Shown here: positions 1 through 4,938 of the stretch, one piece after another
How the letters are laid out: each line of letters starts with the position of its first letter
How positions within the stretch are numbered: the first letter of the stretch is position 1
Source: Trueperaceae bacterium
Lineage (GTDB): Bacteria > Deinococcota > Deinococci > Deinococcales > Trueperaceae
Length of the DNA: 6,229 nt
Direction: 5' to 3'
Assembly: GCA_003567075.1 (NCBI GenBank)
Contig: PXAU01000248.1
Coordinates: 1-6,229, forward strand
Notes under the pieces: model-generated
Seen by the model: the letters and a program-made list of their open reading frames with translations, nothing else
What the model was told of the DNA's origin: nothing
Database searches by the model: none
Position numbers and translations under genes: made by a program

Positions 1-151
1 CGTCGCCGTTGCCGGGCGCGCCGCCGTTGCCGGGCGCACCGCAGGCAGCGACGACCAGGGTCGCGAGCACCAGCGCGGCCACGCGCAGCGCGACACGGCA
101 CCTGGGACGGAAACCGGGTTCGGTGGGACGGATGGAACGTGTGACGTGCAT
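1..151 (-). CDS. Lipoprotein, N-terminal part, runs off the left edge
   Basis: The first 50 codons of a secreted, lipid-anchored protein are visible; the mature domain lies outside the window, so its function cannot be named. Translation from the ATG at 151 gives a basic n-region (several Arg, residues 5-23), a hydrophobic core (about 24-36, ALRVAALVLATLVVAA) and a lipobox V-A-A-C with the lipidated Cys at residue 37. After the Cys come two perfect copies of the hexapeptide GAPGNG, a flexible linker of the kind common just behind lipoprotein anchors. The start is fixed by a strong Shine-Dalgarno (GAGGAGG) that overlaps the stop codon of the upstream small gene. Only 9 bases separate that stop from this ATG, so the two are surely co-transcribed and probably translationally coupled. 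The lipoprotein and reading-frame calls are solid; what the protein does is unknown. Confidence 0.82.
   Translation of the reverse strand, partial: MHVTRSIRPTEPGFRPRCRVALRVAALVLATLVVAACGAPGNGGAPGNGD
5..40 (-). repeat. Two-copy 18-bp tandem repeat in the lipoprotein linker
   Basis: The 18-bp units at 5-22 and 23-40 differ at one base. Each encodes GAPGNG on the minus strand, directly after the lipidated Cys. The pattern may continue past the left edge. It fits a low-complexity spacer holding the folded domain away from the membrane. Confidence 0.75.
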
Positions 152-155
152 CAGG

Positions 156-162
156 CCTCCTC
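156..162 (-). promoter_or_regulatory. Shine-Dalgarno GAGGAGG for the lipoprotein gene
   Basis: GAGGAGG on the minus strand ends 4 bases before the ATG at 151 and shares bases with the TGA stop (161-163) of the upstream 74-codon gene. It is the only strong ribosome binding site in the window. It belongs to the one gene that is internal to a transcription unit, so it both decides the start and supports translational coupling. Confidence 0.8.
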
Positions 163-385
163 AGGCGTCGCCTTCGCCGCCGCCGCCCACACCCGTATCG
201 GGTGGGCCGGCGTCACCGAGGGCGCGCGAGCGAGCGGTACGTTCGTCCAGGAAAGCCTGTAGGTCCGCGGTGTCGCGGAATCGCCGCACGCGATGCGTGC
301 GCACATCCGTCAGGCTGGCGCGCCAGGCGCCGTCACCCGTGCCGTCGCGCCACAGGTACAGGACGTAACGCGCTTCCTCTCGCAC
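161..385 (-). CDS. Small basic/aromatic protein (74 aa) downstream of the BTAD regulator
   Basis: This is a hypothetical small protein with no named function. Residues 6-48 form a compact core: RYVLYLWRD (6-14), WRASLTDVRTH (21-31), a basic strand around 32-36, then a helix DLQAFLDER (41-49). The likely fold is three short strands and a helix. The rest (50-74) is a flexible Gly/Pro-rich tail. From memory, short proteins with the pattern YVLRLWR...WRASL.D.RTG...F..L..L..FL recur in Chloroflexota and Deinococcota, often near BTAD-type regulators, which argues for a real gene. The GTG at 385 is the chosen start: a TANNNT hexamer sits exactly 6 bases upstream with no Shine-Dalgarno, the leaderless pattern seen at neighbouring genes. 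A two-copy heptamer repeat in the promoter suggests activation by the adjacent BTAD protein. The next gene, a lipoprotein, is coupled to it. The frame is well supported; the biochemical role is unknown. Confidence 0.78.
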   Translation of the reverse strand: MREEARYVLYLWRDGTGDGAWRASLTDVRTHRVRRFRDTADLQAFLDERTARSRALGDAGPPDTGVGGGGEGDA

Positions 386-391
386 GTCGCA

Positions 392-397
392 AGGCTA
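392..397 (-). promoter_or_regulatory. -10 element TAGCCT, leaderless start of the 74-aa gene
   Basis: TAGCCT (TANNNT) on the minus strand lies exactly 6 bases before the GTG at 385. This is too close for a leader, so transcription probably begins at or next to the start codon. There is no recognisable -35 hexamer; instead the direct repeats at 406-423 occupy that position, as expected for an activator-dependent promoter. Confidence 0.6.
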
Positions 398-405
398 CGG
401 AGTGC

Positions 406-423
406 GCCTCAAAGGAGCCTCAA
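406..423 (-). promoter_or_regulatory. Candidate SARP/BTAD operator: two TTGAGGC heptamers, 11-bp period
   Basis: On the minus strand the heptamer TTGAGGC occurs at 417-423 and again at 406-412, with 4 bases between copies. The identity extends by one base to an octamer, TTTGAGGC, at 417-424 and 406-413. The proximal copy ends exactly 8 bases before the -10 hexamer at 392-397. Heptameric direct repeats with a 4-bp spacer, 8 bp upstream of the -10, are the established binding geometry of SARP activators, which share the winged-helix plus BTAD arrangement with the protein encoded immediately upstream. Assignment of that regulator to this site is inference. Confidence 0.55.
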
Positions 424-442
424 ACAACGACTGGGACGACCA

Positions 443-3400
443 TCACAGCTCCAGGAGGCGACCGCTGGGCGAACGCGCGCGCAGCCGCGCTGCGAGGTGC
501 TCGACCTCGGCGACCGCGCCGTCGTCGCCCGAACGCACGAGCACGTTGCCGGCCAGCCATGCCAGGTGCGGCAACGACCGGTCACGCCCGAGGCTGCGGG
601 CCTCCATGGCGAGATCGCGGGCTCCGGACCGACCCGCCGCCTCGAACGCGCGCGCCTGCATCACCAACGCGTGGCCCTGCTGTTCGACCATCGCGTGGCG
701 TGCCGCACGACGCACCGAGCGCTCGGCGTGCTCGGCGGCGCCGTCGGCGTCGCCGGCGTAGCGGTCAGCGACGCTGCGCGCCCGCTCCGCGATAGCGCAC
801 GCCAGCGGTTGCCCGATGCGCTCGGCCAGCGCCAGCGCCTCCGTCGCGGCTGCCAGGGCGCCGTTGGTGTCGCCGACGGCCGCCGACGCGCCCGCCCATA
901 CGCTCAGGATCGTGCTGCGACGGTACGGGTCGGTCACGCCCTCGACCGCGTCCCAGGCTTCCTGCAAGGCGCGCAACGCGTCGCCGGCCTCGTCACAGTG
1001 CAGCGCGATCAGTGCGCGCCTGCTGGCGGCGTCGGCCGCGAAGAGCGGTGTGCCGTGGACACGCACCAGACGTGCAGCCTGCAGCACGTGCCTGCGGCCC
1101 TCGTCGAAGCGGCCCGCGCCGACCAGCGCCAGCGCCACGCCGTTGCGCGCGAGGATCTCGTGCTGGACGTCACCCACCGCCTCGAACGTCGCCAACGCCT
1201 GGTTCAGGTGCACCTCCGCGCGCAGCGGCCACCCGAGCGCCCAGGCGGCGAGCCCGGCCATGTGGTCGACGTGGCCGCCGTGAGCGGCATCGAGTTCGGA
1301 GCGGTCGATCCCGGCAAGCCGCTGCGCGCAGCGCTCCAGCCGACCCATGTGCCAATCGAGGGTGCTGCGCTCGTACGCCAGGTCGGCGTCGTCAGGGACC
1401 AGCGTCGCGAGGGCCTCGAGGCTCGCCTCGGCCGCGCTGAAGTCGCCGCGCGCCCAGGCCAGGTGGAACGTCACCCAGTGCCGGTCGATCGTGATGCCGA
1501 ACGGGGTGGGCTGGCCGGCACGGTGGGCGGCGTCGTCGAGGAGGGCGGCGGAGCGCGCGTACGCGCCCGCCGTCCGCGCCTGTCGCGCCAGTGTGGACAG
1601 CGCCTCGAGCGCGATCGCCGCGTGCCCGTATCGATCCGCGGCGTCGAGCGCGGCCTCGACCTCGCGTTGAGCGCGTTCGAGCTCGACCTTCCCGCGCGCC
1701 GAGCCGAGCCACAGCAGGCCACGCGCGTAGCACTCCGAGGTGTCGTCGATGCTCTCGACCAACCGTTCCAACCAGCGCATGGCCTGGCGCGAGGGTCCGA
1801 TCCGGAGCGCGGCCTCGGCAGCCGCCTGCAACACCGGGGCGGCCGTGTCGTCGTCGTCTGCGGCCTCGAGCCGGTGCCACGCGACGACGCCGACCGGGGC
1901 GCCGCGATCGGCGAGGGCATCGGCCAGGCGCCGATGGAGCAGCCGTCGAACGGACGCGGGCGCGTGTGCCTCCACGACCTCCTGCGCCAGCGCGTGCGTG
2001 AAAGCACCGTCGACGAGCAACCCCGCTCGCTCCGCGGCGCCGAGCGCCTCGGCGACGCGGTGCTCGTCGAGGTCGAGCACCGCGGCCACGACGTCGCCGG
2101 TCGCGTCGGGGGCGAGCGCCAGCACACGCAGGGCGCGCAGCGCCTCGCGATCGAGATCGTCGAGGCGACGCTCCAGCGTCCGCGCGACACGGTCCGGGGC
2201 TCCGACGTCGGCGGGGAGACCCGCGACGGACCGCAACCGTCCGGCGGCATGGAGGTCCTTGAGCACCTCGACCACGAACAGGGGGTTGCCTCCCGTGAAG
2301 CGCACGAGGTCGGCCGCCAACACCTGACCATCGTCGATCCCAACGCCCACCAGCAGTGCCTCGACGGCTCCGGCATCGAGCGGCGGCAGGTCGATCACCA
2401 CGGCCATGCCCTCCGCGCACAGCGCGTCGAAGCTGCGCGCGTCCGCAGCGGCGAGCGCTTCCGCGCGTGCCGTGACCACCAGTGCGGGGCGGTCGCGACC
2501 TGCCTCCCCGATGGCCGCCAGGACCACGCGTCGGCTGTCCTCGTCGAAGGCGTGCAGGGCGTCGATCACCACCGTTTCGACCGAGGCGTCGAGGGCCTGC
2601 AGCGCGGCCGCCACGGCTGACCCGAGGTGGGCAGACATGATCGGACCGGTGTCGCGTGCGTCGCCGGAAGCCACCGGGGCGGTCGCAACGCGCGCGATCT
2701 CGGAGCGCGCCCAGCCGGCGAGCCTCTCGTCGTCTACGGCCTGGAGGAGCGTCTCGACGGCCCTGACCAGGCTGGTGTACGGAACGCCCGCGTCGCCAGG
2801 GCGCCCGTCCAAGACCACGTACCGCCCACGCCCCTCGGCGGCGTCGAGCGCCAGCCGGCTCTTGCCGGCACCCGCGGCGTCGACCAACAGCACGATGCAG
2901 CCCTCGGCCCATGCGCCTCGCACGGCCGCGAGCTCCACGGACCGGCCGACGAGAACCCGCGGTCGGAGCAGGGCCGGTGGAATCGTGGCGATCGACGCCA
3001 GCGGCGTGTGCTCCCGGATGGCGCGCTCGGCAGCCGCGATCGCGTCGCCGAGCTCGATCGTCTCGGGCAACGGCTCCACGCCGAGTTCGCGGTCGAGCAA
3101 CACGCGGCACGCCTCGTACTGTGCCCGGGCGGCCCCCACGTCGCTCCGCTGCAGGTGGAGGCGGACGACGGCCTGGTGCGCGCTCTCGTCGAGAGGATCG
3201 AGCTCCAGCAGCGTCGCCGCCAGGCCGATGGCCTCGTCACTGGCGCCGGCCGCGGTCAAGCGCTGCGCCTCGCCACGGAGCGCAGCACGCCGCAGGTCGT
3301 CGAGCCGCATGCGCTCGAGGTCGAGCCAATCCTCGAACGCGGGCGCGTCAGGAACCCGGACGCCGTCGAACGGCGTCCCGTGCCAGAGGGCGAGCGCGGT

Positions 3401-3721
3401 GCCGTACCGACCCCGCCCGATCAGGCGCTCGAAGACGGTGGCGTCGCACCGCACGCGTAGGTGCACGGGGCCACGCCCGACCGAGAGCCACTGCTCCCCA
3501 CCCGGCGCCCTACGCAGGGTGTGCAGCGCCTGGTGGACGCTGCCGACGCGCCCGGGACCCCACAGCAGTTCCGCGAGGTCGCGGCGCGCGACACCGTCCT
3601 CGGCGCGCGCGAGGTACGCCAGCAGCGCGAACGCCTTGACGGCCCCGGGAGCGATGCGCGCACCGTTCCACGAGAACGCGGGGGCGCCGAGGAGACGCGC
3701 GATCAGCCGAGGTCCAGCCAT
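443..3721 (-). CDS. BTAD-family transcriptional regulator with AAA ATPase and TPR-like C-terminus
   Basis: This is a large cytoplasmic regulator (1092 aa) of the SARP/AfsR-like type. An N-terminal OmpR-type winged helix (about 1-92, with the RRDLAELLW...SVHQALHTLRR recognition region at 46-71) should bind DNA. The bacterial transcriptional activator domain follows (about 95-235; typical signatures LWHGTPFDG, LLELDPLDESAHQAVVRLHL, ARAQYEACRVLLDRELGVEPLPET). A STAND/AAA-type ATPase (about 253-520) opens with LVGRSVEL and carries a P-loop DAAGAGKS (281-288), Walker B TVVID (383-387) and the family motif FTGGNPLF (475-482). From about 590 to the end it is Ala/Arg/Leu-rich helical sequence typical of TPR ligand- or partner-sensing regions. 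No C-terminal LuxR helix-turn-helix is present. Odd points: the first P-loop Gly is Asp281, and the second acidic residue usual after Walker B is Ala388. The ATG at 3721 is the first possible start after an in-frame TAG four codons upstream, and has a TANNNT hexamer 6 bases before it. The likely target is the small-protein/lipoprotein unit downstream. The ligand is unknown. Confidence 0.93.
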   Translation of the reverse strand: MAGPRLIARLLGAPAFSWNGARIAPGAVKAFALLAYLARAEDGVARRDLAELLWGPGRVGSVHQALHTLRRAPGGEQWLSVGRGPVHLRVRCDATVFERLIGRGRYGTALALWHGTPFDGVRVPDAPAFEDWLDLERMRLDDLRRAALRGEAQRLTAAGASDEAIGLAATLLELDPLDESAHQAVVRLHLQRSDVGAARAQYEACRVLLDRELGVEPLPETIELGDAIAAAERAIREHTPLASIATIPPALLRPRVLVGRSVELAAVRGAWAEGCIVLLVDAAGAGKSRLALDAAEGRGRYVVLDGRPGDAGVPYTSLVRAVETLLQAVDDERLAGWARSEIARVATAPVASGDARDTGPIMSAHLGSAVAAALQALDASVETVVIDALHAFDEDSRRVVLAAIGEAGRDRPALVVTARAEALAAADARSFDALCAEGMAVVIDLPPLDAGAVEALLVGVGIDDGQVLAADLVRFTGGNPLFVVEVLKDLHAAGRLRSVAGLPADVGAPDRVARTLERRLDDLDREALRALRVLALAPDATGDVVAAVLDLDEHRVAEALGAAERAGLLVDGAFTHALAQEVVEAHAPASVRRLLHRRLADALADRGAPVGVVAWHRLEAADDDDTAAPVLQAAAEAALRIGPSRQAMRWLERLVESIDDTSECYARGLLWLGSARGKVELERAQREVEAALDAADRYGHAAIALEALSTLARQARTAGAYARSAALLDDAAHRAGQPTPFGITIDRHWVTFHLAWARGDFSAAEASLEALATLVPDDADLAYERSTLDWHMGRLERCAQRLAGIDRSELDAAHGGHVDHMAGLAAWALGWPLRAEVHLNQALATFEAVGDVQHEILARNGVALALVGAGRFDEGRRHVLQAARLVRVHGTPLFAADAASRRALIALHCDEAGDALRALQEAWDAVEGVTDPYRRSTILSVWAGASAAVGDTNGALAAATEALALAERIGQPLACAIAERARSVADRYAGDADGAAEHAERSVRRAARHAMVEQQGHALVMQARAFEAAGRSGARDLAMEARSLGRDRSLPHLAWLAGNVLVRSGDDGAVAEVEHLAARLRARSPSGRLLEL

Positions 3722-3727
3722 CGGGCC

Positions 3728-3733
3728 ACGCTA
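3728..3733 (-). promoter_or_regulatory. -10 element TAGCGT, leaderless start of the BTAD regulator gene
   Basis: TAGCGT (TANNNT) on the minus strand is separated by exactly 6 bases from the ATG at 3721, and no Shine-Dalgarno is present between. No convincing -35 hexamer is visible in the GC-rich sequence upstream. Spacing and pattern match the other leaderless starts in this window. Confidence 0.55.
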
Positions 3734-3775
3734 ACCGCTCGGGCGCAGTCGCTCCGTCCACGCTTGGAACGACGC

Positions 3776-3835
3776 TCACGACGCAGGGGACGGCGCAGGG
3801 GACGATGCAGTGGACGATACCGTGGACGGCGCAGG
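3776..3835. repeat. Five-copy degenerate 12-bp tandem repeat between the divergent genes
   Basis: On the plus strand, consecutive 12-mers read TCACGACGCAGG, GGACGGCGCAGG, GGACGATGCAGT, GGACGATACCGT and GGACGGCGCAGG; copies two and five are identical. The consensus is GGACGRYGCAGK. The array fills about half of the 127-bp divergent spacer and ends 1-3 bases before the -10 region of the metallophosphoesterase gene. Its period of 12 is not helical (10.5-11), so it is not a perfect activator array, but its position suggests either a regulatory site or a slippage-prone spacer. Confidence 0.75.
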
Positions 3836-3836
3836 C

Positions 3837-3844
3837 CATACTGT
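3837..3844 (+). promoter_or_regulatory. -10 region (CATACT / TACTGT) before the metallophosphoesterase start
   Basis: Two overlapping hexamers fit. CATACT (3837-3842) matches TATAAT at four positions and stands exactly 6 bases before the ATG at 3849. TACTGT (3839-3844) matches TANNNT and stands 4 bases before it. There is no Shine-Dalgarno between this and the ATG, so a leaderless start is likely. The 12-bp repeat array lies directly upstream where a -35 would be. Confidence 0.5.
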
Positions 3845-3848
3845 CCGG

Positions 3849-4904
3849 ATGCATCTCCCCTGCCCGCCACGACTCGGACGCGCCCGCTTGGTGGCGCTCC
3901 TGTGCGCACTGGCGTGCGCCGCGCCATGGAGCGCGGCGCAGCCCGTGGCGATCCCCGACCCGCCACGCGGTGACCTGCGGCTGGTGGTGTTCGGCGACTT
4001 CAACGGCCCCTACGGCAGCCTCGCCTACCCGGCGCCGGTGGCGCGGGTGATGGCGGCCGTCAGCGACGTGTGGCGCCCCGACCTGCTGCTGCTTCCCGGC
4101 GACCTGGTGGCGGGCCAGAGCCGCTCGTTGCCGAACGAGCGTTTCGCCGCGATGTGGGCGGCCTTCGACGTCAGCGTGGCGGCACCCTTGCGTGCGGCCG
4201 GGGTCCCGTACGCCGCTACGATGGGCAACCACGATGCCTCCAACCTGCGTGATCCCGATGGCCGTTTCGCCTTCGCGCGAGAGCGTGACGCCGCACTGGC
4301 CTACTGGTCGCACGGCGAGCACTGGTCCGGGCTGACGCTCGTCGACGCCCCCGCGCCACCGTTCAGGTACGCGTTCGTGCACGGTCCAGTGTTCGTGGCC
4401 GCGATCGACGCCTCGGGACCCGTGGTCGACGACGAGCAGCGCGCCTGGCTCGAAGGCGTGCTCGCCTCGGCCCCGGCACGGGAGGCGAGCGTGCGGCTCG
4501 TGATGGGCCACCTGCCGCTCGTCGGGATCGCGGTGGGTCGCGATCGGCAGGGCGAGGTGGTCTGGGAGGCGGCGTCGCTGCGCGACATCCTGCTGGAGCA
4601 CGGCGTCGACGGCTACGTGAGCGGCCATCAGGCGGCCTACTACCCGGGCCGCTGGGAGGGTCTCGAACTGCTCTTCAGCGGCGGCATCGGTGGGCGCGCG
4701 CTGCGTGACTGGGACGCGCCGCCACGCTCGGCCGTGACGCTCGTGGACGTGTGGCTCGAGCCGCTCGTGCTGCGCTACACGACGTACGACCCGGCCGGCT
4801 TCCAGCCCTTCCCGGCGACCGCACTGCCGGCGCGCATCGATGGTTTCGGCGGCGTGGTGGAGTGCTCCGAGCGTGATGGTTACTGTCCGGCGCCAGGGCG
4901 CTGA
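3849..4904 (+). CDS. Exported calcineurin-like metallophosphoesterase
   Basis: This is a 351-aa secreted or periplasmic enzyme of the calcineurin-like metallophosphoesterase superfamily, expected to hydrolyse a phosphomonoester or phosphodiester; the substrate is unknown. Residues 1-31 form a signal peptide (basic RLGRAR, hydrophobic LVALLCALACAAP, cleavage near SAA-Q). Motifs in order: GDFN (49-52) followed by GPYGS; GDLVAGQ (84-90); GNHDAS (126-131); GHLPL (220-224); SGHQAAYYPG (258-267). The layout DxNxxYGS, GDxVAGQ, AMWAAFD, GNHDAS, GHLPLxxxAxGRD is, from memory, that of a family frequent in cyanobacteria and other bacteria. Odd: the usual GHxH is GHQA, so the last His ligand is Ala262, and the first motif has Asn52 where many relatives of the superfamily have His. 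Two C-terminal Cys (339, 346) could form a disulfide. The ATG at 3849 is preferred over a GTG 39 bases upstream because it begins a clean signal peptide and has a -10 hexamer just before it. A transporter gene follows after 34 bases. Confidence 0.9.
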   Translation: MHLPCPPRLGRARLVALLCALACAAPWSAAQPVAIPDPPRGDLRLVVFGDFNGPYGSLAYPAPVARVMAAVSDVWRPDLLLLPGDLVAGQSRSLPNERFAAMWAAFDVSVAAPLRAAGVPYAATMGNHDASNLRDPDGRFAFARERDAALAYWSHGEHWSGLTLVDAPAPPFRYAFVHGPVFVAAIDASGPVVDDEQRAWLEGVLASAPAREASVRLVMGHLPLVGIAVGRDRQGEVVWEAASLRDILLEHGVDGYVSGHQAAYYPGRWEGLELLFSGGIGGRALRDWDAPPRSAVTLVDVWLEPLVLRYTTYDPAGFQPFPATALPARIDGFGGVVECSERDGYCPAPGR

Positions 4905-4926
4905 GCCCAGCACTGCGGAGCGGCTG

Positions 4927-4932
4927 TAGGAT
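4927..4932 (+). promoter_or_regulatory. -10 element TAGGAT, leaderless start of the MFS gene
   Basis: TAGGAT (TANNNT) lies in the 34-base gap behind the phosphoesterase gene, exactly 6 bases before the GTG at 4939, with TG immediately upstream. No Shine-Dalgarno lies between it and the start. The transporter therefore probably has its own transcript in addition to any read-through from the upstream gene. Confidence 0.55.
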
Positions 4933-4938
4933 GCCGGC

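Noticed and set aside
386..442. A terminator between the BTAD regulator and the 74-aa gene
   Set aside because: The gap has direct repeats (TTTGAGGC twice), not a stable stem followed by a T-run.
293..2620. A 775-codon open frame on the plus strand opposite the BTAD regulator gene
   Set aside because: It is an antisense shadow produced by high GC and a long real gene. Its product is Arg/Gly/Val-rich with no recognisable domain, while the minus strand gives a textbook winged-helix/BTAD/ATPase protein.
3734..3775. SARP-style 11-bp-period heptamers upstream of the BTAD regulator's own -10, and likewise upstream of the MFS gene
   Set aside because: Inspection of the 30-40 bases before each -10 shows no convincing heptamer pair, so the SARP-like site is claimed only for the 74-aa gene.
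3810..3848. GTG at 3810 as an upstream start adding 13 residues to the phosphoesterase
   Set aside because: It lies inside the tandem repeat, would place acidic residues before the signal peptide, and precedes the likely -10. The ATG at 3849 fits signal peptide and promoter.
3900..3920. Lipobox-like ALAC in the phosphoesterase signal peptide
   Set aside because: The -3 and -2 residues (Ala, Leu) do not match the lipobox, and a better signal-peptidase I site (SAA before Gln31) follows.
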